From the NCBI GenBank assembly GCA_946406095.1, contig CAMJJO010000001.1, forward strand, positions 1 to 53,836: DNA of 53,836 nt. Reading direction: 5' to 3'. Position numbers and translations under genes: made by a program. The stretch is from an uncultured Bacteroidales bacterium. Its GTDB lineage: Bacteria; Bacteroidota; Bacteroidia; Bacteroidales; UBA932. Position 1 is the first letter of the stretch. Every line of letters starts with the position of its first letter. Below, in pieces: positions 8,602-17,745 of the stretch. A model generated the notes under the pieces. The model made no database searches and was not told where the DNA came from. It was given only the letters and a program-made list of their open reading frames with translations.

Positions 8602-10410
8602 ATGGAAAAACAGAAGTACGTAGTATCTGAAGCCGACCTGCAGAAAGCCCTGAAACTCAAAGGGGGCTTTGGTCGTTTCGTGACCCGCAGGATCCACCGT
8701 TTTCTGGAGCTGGACAAGATCAATGCGATGCAGGAGAAACTGGTGGATTATGAAGGCCCCGATTTTGCCCAGAAGGTGCTCGATGAGGTGGGCGCAAGCT
8801 ACGAAATCATCCCCGAACAACTTGCCAGAATACCGGAAGAAGGCGGATTCATCACCGTGTCCAACCATCATTTCGGCAGCATCGACGGACTGATCCTGAG
8901 TTCGGTAATAGGCCACAAAAGGCCGGATTACCGCATCCTCACCACCTTTGCACTCTCCCTTATCCCCGGCCTCCGGGAGAGTTTCATGCCAGTAGACAAC
9001 CTCACCAAGGGCGGCAGTGCAAAGAGCATCAAGGGAATACGGATGGCTTTGGAGCACATCCACGACGGGGGCGCACTGGGTTTCTTCCCCGCAGGAGAGG
9101 TCGGGACATATCAGAAAAAGTCGAAGCGCACGTCCGTTGGCAATAAGAAGATAATAGAAGACAAGCCCTGGGCCGAGAACATCATAAAGATGATCAAGAA
9201 CTCAGGATTCCCGGTAATCCCCATATATTTCGAGGGCACCAATTCCAAGTTCTTCCACTTCCTGGGCAAGATACATCCACGCCTCCGCACCATCCGGCTC
9301 ATCCACGAGATGCTGAACAAGAACGGCTGCAACGTGAAAGTCCGCATAGGCCAGGCCATCCAGCCGGACGAAATCCAGAAATACTCCGTTCCCGAGCTCG
9401 GGAAGTATCTTCGCAACCGAACCTACGCCCTTGCAGCAGAATGCATCCCTCCCAAGGAGGTGCAGGAGCAGTTCTATGAAGTGCCGATTGCGGAACCTAC
9501 CGACCCGGAGGCTGTCCGTGCCGAGATTGCATCCATATCCGACAGGATTCTGTTCGATGTCGGCGACTACAGAGCATATCTGACCACGGCCGCAGACATT
9601 CCCAACACGATGCACGAGCTTGCACGGCTGAGGGAAGAGACTTTCCGTGCCGTCGGCGAAGGCACCGGGAAAGAGATCGACACCGACGAATACGACACCT
9701 ATTATCACCACCTCCTCCTTTGGAGCATTCCCAATCAGGAGATCGTGGGTGCCTACCGCATAGGTGCAGGGCCTGAAATCGCCAGGAACCACGGCGGAAT
9801 CGACGGGTTCTACACTGCTTCGCTATTCAAATTCAACCACGACTACGAGGATTTGATGTCGCACTGTATGGAATTGGGGCGGACTATCGTCGTTCCCAAA
9901 TACCAGCGGGAAGTCCTTACCCTCAAGCTACTGCTTACCGGAGTGATCTATTCGATGGTCAAGTTCCCCGAAGCCGAGTATTTTCTCGGCCCGGTCAGCA
10001 TCAGCAACTCTCTGCCGGATTTCTACAAGAGCCTGATCGTCTACTTCATAAACAAGCACCACCTTTGCGCCGATACCCCTCTTGCGGAAAGCGTACATCC
10101 TTTCGTGCCTGATTTCCTTGCCGTCAACCCCGACCAGCTTCTCGCCAAAGTAGAGAATCTGGACGAACTGGACAGGCTGATTCTGGCCATGTCCGATGGC
10201 AAATACAGGATTCCGGTGCTGGTCAAGAAATATTTCAGCTACAACGCAAAGCTGATATGTTTCAACGTGGATCCTTTGTTCAACAGCAGTCTGGACGGGC
10301 TTACTCTGGTAAGACTCAAGGACTTCCCCAGAAACTACCTGCGCAATTTGGTTCATTGCCTCTCCGAAGAGAAAGAGGATGAGATCATGAACCGATCCCC
10401 TTTCAGTTGA
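8602..10410 (+). CDS. Fused PlsC-like/GNAT-like acyltransferase, OlsF-type (amino-acid lipid synthesis)
   Basis: A 602-residue two-domain acyltransferase. The N-terminal half is a PlsC-type lysophospholipid acyltransferase with the His90-x4-Asp95 catalytic motif in Ser-Asn-His-His-Phe-Gly-Ser-Ile-Asp. The C-terminal half (about 320-590) resembles the OlsB/hemolysin-type N-acyltransferase that loads a 3-hydroxy fatty acid onto an amino acid. In OlsF, one chain performs both acylations; gut Bacteroidetes with separate genes (GlsA/GlsB) make glycine lipids. I infer an N-acyl amino-acid lipid product, with the amino acid unknown. The ATG at 8602 is used rather than an upstream in-frame TTG. The last 8 bases overlap the GH106-like gene, which converges on it. 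Confidence 0.8.
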   Translation: MEKQKYVVSEADLQKALKLKGGFGRFVTRRIHRFLELDKINAMQEKLVDYEGPDFAQKVLDEVGASYEIIPEQLARIPEEGGFITVSNHHFGSIDGLILSSVIGHKRPDYRILTTFALSLIPGLRESFMPVDNLTKGGSAKSIKGIRMALEHIHDGGALGFFPAGEVGTYQKKSKRTSVGNKKIIEDKPWAENIIKMIKNSGFPVIPIYFEGTNSKFFHFLGKIHPRLRTIRLIHEMLNKNGCNVKVRIGQAIQPDEIQKYSVPELGKYLRNRTYALAAECIPPKEVQEQFYEVPIAEPTDPEAVRAEIASISDRILFDVGDYRAYLTTAADIPNTMHELARLREETFRAVGEGTGKEIDTDEYDTYYHHLLLWSIPNQEIVGAYRIGAGPEIARNHGGIDGFYTASLFKFNHDYEDLMSHCMELGRTIVVPKYQREVLTLKLLLTGVIYSMVKFPEAEYFLGPVSISNSLPDFYKSLIVYFINKHHLCADTPLAESVHPFVPDFLAVNPDQLLAKVENLDELDRLILAMSDGKYRIPVLVKKYFSYNAKLICFNVDPLFNSSLDGLTLVRLKDFPRNYLRNLVHCLSEEKEDEIMNRSPFS

Positions 10411-13400
10411 GTTCGATCAGCACAGGCATTTCCATCATTCCGAACGGAATGCAGAAATAGTCATCTCTCCAAAGGCGGGCGCTGCCCGTCTTTCTTTTTT
10501 CGTACCAATCGTTGTCGCCGGGCTCCAGATTGGGCCAGGAATGGCGGCCGCTGAAGGTTGCGGGCCCCATCACGTTGAATTCTCCTCCTATGCAGTGGTA
10601 AGGACCCATCAGATTGCGGAGGCTCCCGGTAAGGGTAAGTTCCACCGAATTGTTTCCGGGGCGGATGGCACCCGTCACATCGGCCTCCCAAGGGCTGCAG
10701 AACACCGTCGGGAGTTCCTTTCCGTTCACTTTCACATCGACGGCTATGGCTTCTATGGCCGGGAAGGCGATCTTATAGCATCTGCCTTCATCCACATCGT
10801 CCATACAGAAACTACCGCTGCAGACGAAACTCCCGGAATAGAAGGGATATCCTGCGACGGTCAGGTTGGGGGCCGTCACTTCCGTTTCCGGCCTTATGCT
10901 GAAAGAGCCGTATTCGTAACGGGCCGGCATAGGCTTGGGGTTGAGTATCTTGAGGCGGTTGCGCCATGTCTCGGTGGGTTGATTCTTCGCCAGTATTCCA
11001 TCAACGGCAAAATCACCGCAGAGGAAGATGGTTTCTATCTCGGTGCCATAACGCTCCAGCGCATCATAGGATGCCGGAACCGGATTACGGAAATCCAGCG
11101 AAAGCAGCACTTCGTTGGTGCCCTCAAGCAGCAACCCGGAAACATCTGCCATGCGAAAGTATCTATCTGTATACCAATCCTCGCCAAAGCGCAACTCGCT
11201 GCCATTCAAAGAGATAGACTTATAAATCCAGGGCTGCTCCACAACCAGCGAGCAATTCAGCGGGAGCACCTCCACATTGAAGGAGTAGCGGAGAAGCATT
11301 GGCCCGTCGTACCGGGCATCATGATTCTGGAAACGCTCATATATTGCCAGCACCGGTTCAGCCTCATGCCAGCTGCGTCCTCCATCGGTCGACCAGGATG
11401 CAAAATCCAGAGGCAGAGCGTTGGGGGCGGTCCTTTTGCAGATCCAGGGGCCATCCAAAGTCTTCAAGGGCATCCCCTCGGATGGCAGGTTATAAACACC
11501 ATCGAAATGCCTGCATACGGGTTTATCCCCGAACGCCAGCACCCAGGTCTGGGCGGGGGCCAGGTCCAATTCAATTGGAGCATCCGAAGCAGAAGCAATC
11601 TTCAAGGCATCTCCATTAACCGGATTCAGCAGCGCCTTGTGCCGGACATCTCCAAGATTCAGTTTCACCCTGGCACTCTTATGTCGGGAGATATTGGACA
11701 ACTGAAGGGTGTATCCTCCGTTTACCTTCCGAAGATGCGTCCACACCTTCCCGGCATCCTTTCCCTCGATGCTGAAAGCGGACGGAACATTGGCGGGGAG
11801 CCACTCCAAAAGCTTTCCCGCCGGCAGTTGGATACCGCTATCGCGAAGGCGGCCGAGCGAATCCGGAACGCCGTCGACATACAAAGGGAACTCGCCCAAT
11901 ATCAGCACATTGCCTCCTTCGGATGCAAATTCCTCCAGCAGTCCCAGAGTACTCGGACGGATGGTCAGCAGATTAGGCAGGATCACCGTGTGATAGCTCA
12001 TCTCCCCTATTCTGAGGCGCCCTTCTTCCACGGACCCGATATCTGCGAGGATCTGCTCATCGCAGATGTCGCTGTTGTAATGGAGTGTATTCAGGCACTG
12101 AAGCGTGCTTTCGAGGAGCACGTCACGGGCGGTTCCGGGTTCGGGGTAGTCCCTCCGCACATCCCGCTCGAGATAGTCCGACTCGAGGGTAGACAGCACG
12201 CACACCTCCCCGACAGTGGCCCCGACGGTGGCAAAGTATGCCATCCTGGCTGCAAAATCCTCATACAGATGGTTGTATGGCCAGTAAGGCTCCTGATAAT
12301 TGAAGGTGGGAGGATAGTCGTATTTCCGCACGCCCTTGATGGTGTAGTGCGAAAGATGGGGGCAGAACATATTGACTCCGCAGGCGGTGTGCCAGGCGGT
12401 CAGCCACATCCTGTCTTCCAGCGAAAGGTTGTGCCCGGAAATGCCGAAAATCTCGCATACCCTCCGTTTCCGGCCATATTGGTTGGCCACGGATGTCATT
12501 ACCTTGGCATTATGCAAAGTCTTGAATCTCAGGCCGAGAGCGTCGATTCCCGGCACCTGCATGTGGCGGTACTGGGTCATCAGGTCACCCTGGTTGAACA
12601 TATTGGCAACCGGCATCTCCTCACCGTTGAAGTGGCCGGTCCACTGCAGGCCGTTGGCTGCGCAGTACTCCCCTATCTGGCGGCTGAAAGCATTCTCCAT
12701 ACATTCGCCCACCGTGCGGTAGTAGTGCAGGCGGAACTGGCGCCAGTTGCCGACGGTATCCACCAGAGAAGCCAGATGCGGGCGCATCGGATAGCCCCAG
12801 CGCTTCTCGAAGGCCTCTTCCATCCATGGGGAATATGGTATGAAGGCATCGCCTTCGGCAAGATCCGTCCGTGGCGAAACCTGCGGCTCGTCGGAAAAAA
12901 TCCCCATCACTCCCTTTTGCCCGGCAAAGCGGTCCACATAGGGCTGATAGGTGCAGTCGATGAAGGCCTTCACCATCTCTGGATTCATCAGATCCACCCA
13001 GCAGGTGCCGTTGTACCACGCCTGTCCCCAAGGGTCTACATGACTGATATATAGATATTTGCCATCGTCCAGCAGGATTTCGTCCGCATCATTTACAGGC
13101 GTTCCCGCAGGCACTCTTACCAAGGTCCTGGCCCGGAAGGCGTCAGACTGCTTGGGCACTATACCTCCGGCAAATCCGCTCGGCCACTTGTCTTCGTCGT
13201 AGAACCAGGCCTCCAGGCCCAGTTTCCGGCTTTCTTCGACACCAACTTTCATCATCTCGAACCACTCTTCGGAAAGATACGGTGTGAGAAGGCCCGGGCG
13301 GCTGTGGAAGAATGCTCCTCCGAAACCGCCCTCCTTGAAAAGGGCCAGCTGGCGGCGCATTTCATCCGAGCGCAGGCTGTCGTTCAGCGACCAGAAAGTC

Positions 13401-13510
13401 ATGGACCGGTAGGTGGTCGAGGGTTGCTTGAATTCCTTGATTTCAAAGCGATTCCCGACGGGCCTGCAGCAGGCGCTCAGCAGCAAAATGGCGAAGAGCA
13501 GTCGTTTCAT
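10403..13510 (-). CDS. GH106-like glycoside hydrolase lipoprotein (putative alpha-L-rhamnosidase)
   Basis: A 1035-residue exported enzyme. The signal ends in Leu-Leu-Ser-Ala-Cys with Cys14 the likely lipidated residue. The N-terminal barrel has strings typical of the GH106 group, such as Gly-Gly-Phe-Gly-Gly-Ala-Phe-Phe-His-Ser-Arg-Pro-Gly near 60 and Tyr-Asp-Glu-Asp-Lys-Trp-Pro-Ser-Gly near 105. The C-terminal part is beta-rich and carbohydrate-binding in character. GH106 enzymes remove alpha-L-rhamnose from pectic glycans; the activity here is by family only. It begins 3 bases after the last gene of the Hdr-like operon on the same strand, so read-through transcription is likely although the functions look unrelated. 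Confidence 0.8.
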   Translation of the reverse strand: MKRLLFAILLLSACCRPVGNRFEIKEFKQPSTTYRSMTFWSLNDSLRSDEMRRQLALFKEGGFGGAFFHSRPGLLTPYLSEEWFEMMKVGVEESRKLGLEAWFYDEDKWPSGFAGGIVPKQSDAFRARTLVRVPAGTPVNDADEILLDDGKYLYISHVDPWGQAWYNGTCWVDLMNPEMVKAFIDCTYQPYVDRFAGQKGVMGIFSDEPQVSPRTDLAEGDAFIPYSPWMEEAFEKRWGYPMRPHLASLVDTVGNWRQFRLHYYRTVGECMENAFSRQIGEYCAANGLQWTGHFNGEEMPVANMFNQGDLMTQYRHMQVPGIDALGLRFKTLHNAKVMTSVANQYGRKRRVCEIFGISGHNLSLEDRMWLTAWHTACGVNMFCPHLSHYTIKGVRKYDYPPTFNYQEPYWPYNHLYEDFAARMAYFATVGATVGEVCVLSTLESDYLERDVRRDYPEPGTARDVLLESTLQCLNTLHYNSDICDEQILADIGSVEEGRLRIGEMSYHTVILPNLLTIRPSTLGLLEEFASEGGNVLILGEFPLYVDGVPDSLGRLRDSGIQLPAGKLLEWLPANVPSAFSIEGKDAGKVWTHLRKVNGGYTLQLSNISRHKSARVKLNLGDVRHKALLNPVNGDALKIASASDAPIELDLAPAQTWVLAFGDKPVCRHFDGVYNLPSEGMPLKTLDGPWICKRTAPNALPLDFASWSTDGGRSWHEAEPVLAIYERFQNHDARYDGPMLLRYSFNVEVLPLNCSLVVEQPWIYKSISLNGSELRFGEDWYTDRYFRMADVSGLLLEGTNEVLLSLDFRNPVPASYDALERYGTEIETIFLCGDFAVDGILAKNQPTETWRNRLKILNPKPMPARYEYGSFSIRPETEVTAPNLTVAGYPFYSGSFVCSGSFCMDDVDEGRCYKIAFPAIEAIAVDVKVNGKELPTVFCSPWEADVTGAIRPGNNSVELTLTGSLRNLMGPYHCIGGEFNVMGPATFSGRHSWPNLEPGDNDWYEKRKTGSARLWRDDYFCIPFGMMEMPVLIELN

Positions 13511-13513
13511 TTA

Positions 13514-15319
13514 TTAACTATGGGTGTCGATAATTTGGGCAATATCAAGCACGGGAGCATCAGAATACTTGCTGAAGGTACTCTGGCAGAGAGGGCAGGC
13601 GGTGACGATTTCGTCGGGATCGCCGGCCTGAAGGTTCTTCAAGGAATTGAGCGTGATGTCTTTGCGTTTCTCGTAGCTCAGCGACAGACTGCCAAGAGAC
13701 CCGCCGCAGCAGATGCTCATATCCTTGTTCTGGGCAGCTTCCACAAGGTTTCCTACAGCAGACACCACCAGACGTGGCGGTTCATATATTCCGCATCCGC
13801 GGCCGAGTTCGCAAGGGTCGTGGTATGCCAGCCTGAGTGCTTCATCTTTCTTGACGCGGAGCCTTCCGGAATGGATCAATTCATTGATAAAGACGCTGTG
13901 ATGCACCACATAGATGCCGCTCAGGTTGTATTTTTCCTTGAATATCTTGTAGCAGATGGGGCAGCTTAGCAGCAGCACGTCGCAGCCGGAACCCACAATG
14001 ATTTCCCTGTTGATGCGGGCCATCTCGCGCGCCTGCTCCTTCCGCCCGGCAAGCAGCATCGGCCTGCCGCAGCAGAGCCCACCCTCAGGATCCATCATGG
14101 TCCAGTTGGCCCCCGCCTTGTCCAGGAGAGAGCCGACGGATTTTATTATGCCCGGTGTAAGATGGGTCATGCATCCGGCGAAATACAAAACCTTGCCGCT
14201 GCCGAGGCCGTTCAGTTTCGCCTCCGACGATATTCTGGAATAGTGCTGATTGATACCGTATTTGCGCATGGACCGCTGGGCCAGACGCATCTGGGGGCCA
14301 TCCACCTGCACCTGGCAGACCTGGCTGCACTTGCCGCACATCAGGCATTTGTCGCTGATCTCCTCTATGCGGCGCTCATTCCCCCGCCTCAGCTGGCGGT
14401 TCAGGTAGACGGTGCAGTCTTTAAGGTTCTCCTTCTTCACGCTCATCGGGCAGGCATCGATACACACTCCGCAGCCGGGGCAGGAATAGAACTGCACCTT
14501 GGCAAAGCCCTTCCGCGGGTGAAGGATATGCAGGCCGGCGTTCCTCAGGGGGATGAGCATCATTTCCGCCGGGATATGCATGTAGCGGGTGAACGGCAGC
14601 ACTACCATAAAGATTCCCAAGGCTATGGAATATGCCCACCAGGTGGGATAGTAGTTCAGTTCATTCCCGAAGAACTGACGGAATATCCAGTTCATCGGCA
14701 GGGTGAGGAAACTCCCGCCGCTGATATGGGCGGTGAAGGTTTCACTGAGAAGGCGCAGGGGGAAAATCGCCCATAGCGAATAGAGGCCGATCCTGTCCAG
14801 CAAACTGGGACGTGTGGTCCGCCTCATTCCGAACCAGAGCGACCGGACACGCTTGATGATCGCCAGGGTTATGCCGCTCAGTATTATCAGCAGGAATAAG
14901 TCCATCAGGAAGAAGAGGACCGCTCCCTGTATGGTGCTTTCCGTCTCTGCTACGAAAAAGTTGAAGAAGATGGGATAGTAGAAGAACTTGATGCGATGCG
15001 GCAGGAAGAGCATTACCTCGATGTGGCCCAGAAGGATAATCATAAACCAACCGAAGGCGATGCTGGAGTGCATATAACCGAGGGTTCTGTTCCGTTTCCA
15101 CAGTTTCACGTGGAGGAGGCAGTTCAGGAAGATGTCCTTGATATTCTTCCAGGCTGTCGCCGGTGTCACAAGCGAAATCAGGAAACGTTTCCTGTCCTTT
15201 GCCGGGAGTTCGAAAAGTATTCGGATTGCACCGAACAGGCAGTATCCAAGCACGAAGAGCATCCCTATCAGGAAGGGAAGCACGAAAGGATCGAATCCGG
15301 ATGCCAGTCTCTCTCTCAT
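13514..15319 (-). CDS. Membrane Fe-S/CCG fusion oxidoreductase (HdrE-HdrD-like)
   Basis: A 601-residue fusion. Residues 1-250 hold about five membrane helices (near 11-36, 81-104, 130-155, 178-195, 226-245), resembling the cytochrome b subunit of nitrate reductase/HdrE; His84, His99, His108 and His248 are possible heme ligands. Two [4Fe-4S] motifs follow (Cys280/283/286/290 and Cys325/328/331/335). The C-terminus has two complete CCG modules, each with an initial Cys, a Cys-Cys-Gly and a closing Cys-x2-Cys, as in HdrD and related succinate- or lactate-linked enzymes. It probably carries electrons between the soluble Hdr-like subunits and menaquinone. It is the last and only membrane gene of the five-gene operon, overlapping its predecessor by 4 bases. 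Confidence 0.8.
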   Translation of the reverse strand: MRERLASGFDPFVLPFLIGMLFVLGYCLFGAIRILFELPAKDRKRFLISLVTPATAWKNIKDIFLNCLLHVKLWKRNRTLGYMHSSIAFGWFMIILLGHIEVMLFLPHRIKFFYYPIFFNFFVAETESTIQGAVLFFLMDLFLLIILSGITLAIIKRVRSLWFGMRRTTRPSLLDRIGLYSLWAIFPLRLLSETFTAHISGGSFLTLPMNWIFRQFFGNELNYYPTWWAYSIALGIFMVVLPFTRYMHIPAEMMLIPLRNAGLHILHPRKGFAKVQFYSCPGCGVCIDACPMSVKKENLKDCTVYLNRQLRRGNERRIEEISDKCLMCGKCSQVCQVQVDGPQMRLAQRSMRKYGINQHYSRISSEAKLNGLGSGKVLYFAGCMTHLTPGIIKSVGSLLDKAGANWTMMDPEGGLCCGRPMLLAGRKEQAREMARINREIIVGSGCDVLLLSCPICYKIFKEKYNLSGIYVVHHSVFINELIHSGRLRVKKDEALRLAYHDPCELGRGCGIYEPPRLVVSAVGNLVEAAQNKDMSICCGGSLGSLSLSYEKRKDITLNSLKNLQAGDPDEIVTACPLCQSTFSKYSDAPVLDIAQIIDTHS

Positions 15320-15654
15320 TGCTCGCCCTCCACATTATCGAAAAGCCTGCACACCGTGAGGATTATGCGCCTGGTATTGATGCCCCGAGGGCATACCATC
15401 GTGCATTTCCCGCATAACATACAGTGCGAGAGCATCTGTTCGACTTCCTGATTGCGGCCACGCTGGAGATCCAGAATGAGTTTGCGGACACTCATCCCGG
15501 AATATTCCGATGCAGTGCAGGTGGCGCTGCAACTCCCGCATGCGATGCAAGTGCGCGCGCCAGGCTCCAGACTGCACAGTTTATCGTACAGAGAGAGGTC
15601 CACCTTGTCCAGTTCGATGGAAGAACTGGGATTTAGCCCGAATCCGAAATCCAT
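15316..15654 (-). CDS. Small HdrC-like two-cluster ferredoxin subunit
   Basis: A 112-residue protein made mostly of two [4Fe-4S] motifs, Cys-Ile-Ala-Cys-Gly-Ser-Cys and Cys-Met-Leu-Cys-Gly-Lys-Cys, separated by a short helical region, as in HdrC. The ATG at 15654 overlaps the stop of the FAD gene by one base; a GTG one codon earlier is the alternative. It overlaps the membrane fusion gene by 4 bases. It is the second HdrC-type protein in the operon and probably bridges the flavoprotein and the membrane subunit. Confidence 0.82.
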   Translation of the reverse strand: MDFGFGLNPSSSIELDKVDLSLYDKLCSLEPGARTCIACGSCSATCTASEYSGMSVRKLILDLQRGRNQEVEQMLSHCMLCGKCTMVCPRGINTRRIILTVCRLFDNVEGEQ

Positions 15655-16673
15655 CACTTCTGGCCTTTTAGATAGTTATACACATTCAGAGCCGCGCTGC
15701 GTGCCTCGGCAACCGTCTCGGGCACAGTCTTGGGGCCGGTGCAGGTTCCTACATAGAAAATGCCGTCCCTGTCCGCCTCGGTAATGGAGAGTATGTTGTC
15801 TTTGCTCCGGAAGAAGCCGTCATCGTCCACCGGCATCTGCAGGGAATGCGCCAGGACCTGGTTCTCTTTATTGCAGACTATGCCTGCCATCAGCACCAGC
15901 AGGTCCAGCTTCACCTTGACGGGCTTGCCCACCAGGGTATCTTCCGCTTTCACCTGAACCCTGCCGTCGATGGTCTCGCAAACCTCCGAAACACGGCCAC
16001 GGATGAAGTGTATGCCATAATCCCTCTGGGCATTGATGTAGAAGTCTTCGTATTTCTTGCCAAAAAGGCGGAGGTCCATATAGAAGCAGTAGATCTCCGC
16101 ATCGGGGAACTCTTCTTTCAGTTCAATGGCCTGTTTGATTGCCGTGATGCAGCAGACCTTCGAACATTGGGTGTTTCCGGCCTTTACATCTCTGGAGCCG
16201 ACACAATGCACAAATCCGATGGCGGATGGTTTCTCAGGAATACGGCCGTCGCTGTGGGTATTGAACCAGGCTTCCAGGTCCCGGTTGGTAATCACACGGT
16301 CGTAGATGCCATAGCCATACTCCTCTTTCCTTTCTGCTTCGAAAAGCTTGAATCCGGTTGCGAGCACCACCGCCCTGCAAGGAAGGGCGCGGCCATTGCT
16401 CAGAATAACCGAATACCCTTTCTGGAGGCGGTTGATAGAGGCTATCTCCGTTTCCAAAAGCACCTCCACATCCTTCAGAGGTTCCTCGTAGGCATCCAGG
16501 ATTTTCCTGGCAGAAGTCATGTCCGGGAAAAGTTTGTGCCACCCGGCCACATGCCCGCCAAGGGCATTGCTCTTCTCCACTATGATGGGGTTCAGGCCGA
16601 GGGCCTTGAGCTGCCTGGCAGCTTCCATTCCGGCGATTCCGCCTCCGACTATCAATACGGGATTATTGTTCAT
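15654..16673 (-). CDS. HdrA/QmoA-like FAD oxidoreductase
   Basis: A 339-residue flavoprotein. Gly-Gly-Gly-Ile-Ala-Gly near 10-15 is the FAD Rossmann motif, and His-Cys-Val-Gly-Ser-Arg-Asp followed by Cys-Ser-Lys-Val-Cys-Cys is the HdrA family signature. It is much shorter than methanogen HdrA: the N-terminal iron-sulfur segment and the C-terminal ferredoxin domain are missing, which makes it closer in size to QmoA. The region equivalent to the HdrA cluster motif after the FAD site (Gly-Gly-His-Val-Ala-Gly-Trp) lacks cysteine. It lies between the HdrB-like and small HdrC-like genes. Whether its flavin bifurcates electrons cannot be told. Confidence 0.82.
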   Translation of the reverse strand: MNNNPVLIVGGGIAGMEAARQLKALGLNPIIVEKSNALGGHVAGWHKLFPDMTSARKILDAYEEPLKDVEVLLETEIASINRLQKGYSVILSNGRALPCRAVVLATGFKLFEAERKEEYGYGIYDRVITNRDLEAWFNTHSDGRIPEKPSAIGFVHCVGSRDVKAGNTQCSKVCCITAIKQAIELKEEFPDAEIYCFYMDLRLFGKKYEDFYINAQRDYGIHFIRGRVSEVCETIDGRVQVKAEDTLVGKPVKVKLDLLVLMAGIVCNKENQVLAHSLQMPVDDDGFFRSKDNILSITEADRDGIFYVGTCTGPKTVPETVAEARSAALNVYNYLKGQK

Positions 16674-16674
16674 A

Positions 16675-17745
16675 TCAACAGCATTTCAGGACTGAGGGAA
16701 GTCCGGGTTTCTTGAGTTCTTTCTCGTTCAGGCCGAGGTACTTCTTTGAAGGGTCGTAGGGCACACCCATCTTGTCCAGGAGTGGCTCAGGGCCTACCTG
16801 ATGAATCTGCAGGCCGAGGTCCCATGGATCCACCCCCAGCACCAGGCCGGCCAGTTCTTCATAAGTGAGCACCGGGATACCTCTGCCATTCTCGCCATAG
16901 GTCTTTCCGGTCTGCTCGGCAATCACATACTGCCAGCGGTCCAGGAAGAAGGGGCATCCGGGGCAGTTGGTGATTATTGCGTCCGGATGGTAGGGCTCCA
17001 TCGATTCGAACTTCTTGTGGGTGTTGGACACGGAGTATCCGCGGTTGGCCTTCACCAGATACTGGCGGAAACCAAAGCCGCAACAGTGCCTGCGCTCGGG
17101 ATAATCTATCACCTTCCCTCCCCAGGCCTCTGCCATTCCGCTCAGCACGCAAGGGTATTCTGCACCGCCCACTCCCTTGTGGGGGAACATCTTGGAATAG
17201 TGGCAGCCTATATGCTCCACGATTCTCAACGGCTCGCCGGTTTCTTTGTTAACCAGCTGATAATTGGCGCGTTCCGCAATCTCCTCGCGGAACTTGTAGA
17301 CCAGGTCGCTCGCATGTGCGACATATTCCGGCTTTTCGAACTCCCTGCGGCAGGCCTTCCAGAGCTTTTCGCGTATGCGGGCCTCGAGTTCGGGGAACTC
17401 CCTCCAGGTTTCGAGAATCTCGGTATAGTTGCCGAAGGATGTGATGCAGGACGTGACCAGATTCTTGTAGCCGGCCTCCGTCATCAGCGCGAACTGGCGG
17501 GCGACTATGGTCATTGCGGTTTCCTGGGGGATGGTGTCCGCGTGATAGGCTATGCCCCCGCAGGTGGTGTGATGCCTGGTTTCGTATATATCCCGCCCCA
17601 GCATGTCCCTGCATATCTTAAGGAAGTAATGCTCCGAAGCCGGGAAGAAACTCTGGCGGATGCAGCTGCGCACATAGAACCAGTGGTTGTCCGGTATCTC
17701 TTTCTGGTAGTCGGACCAGATCTTCTGCTTTCCCTGATAAATCAT
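16675..17745 (-). CDS. HdrB-like CCG-domain protein with degenerate first module
   Basis: A 356-residue HdrB-type protein. The second CCG module is complete: a first Cys in Gly-Cys-His-Tyr-Ser, then His-Cys-Cys-Gly-Phe-Gly, then Cys-Pro-Gly-Cys-Pro. In the N-terminal module only single cysteines remain (Cys28, Cys62 in Thr-Cys-Gly-Gly, Cys99), so it probably cannot hold the second non-cubane [4Fe-4S] cluster of true HdrB. The natural substrate is therefore unlikely to be the methanogen heterodisulfide. It overlaps the HdrC-like gene upstream by 4 bases. Confidence 0.82.
   Translation of the reverse strand: MIYQGKQKIWSDYQKEIPDNHWFYVRSCIRQSFFPASEHYFLKICRDMLGRDIYETRHHTTCGGIAYHADTIPQETAMTIVARQFALMTEAGYKNLVTSCITSFGNYTEILETWREFPELEARIREKLWKACRREFEKPEYVAHASDLVYKFREEIAERANYQLVNKETGEPLRIVEHIGCHYSKMFPHKGVGGAEYPCVLSGMAEAWGGKVIDYPERRHCCGFGFRQYLVKANRGYSVSNTHKKFESMEPYHPDAIITNCPGCPFFLDRWQYVIAEQTGKTYGENGRGIPVLTYEELAGLVLGVDPWDLGLQIHQVGPEPLLDKMGVPYDPSKKYLGLNEKELKKPGLPSVLKCC

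Noticed and set aside
10541..13054. Open frame of 837 codons on the plus strand
   Set aside because: Antisense shadow of the GH106-like gene, with no recognisable domain or upstream promoter.
15102..15117. parS-like sequence (AGTTTCACGTGGAGGA)
   Set aside because: About 12 of 16 positions match the common parS palindrome, but the right half is broken and it encodes ordinary residues of the membrane fusion protein. One such hit is expected by chance.
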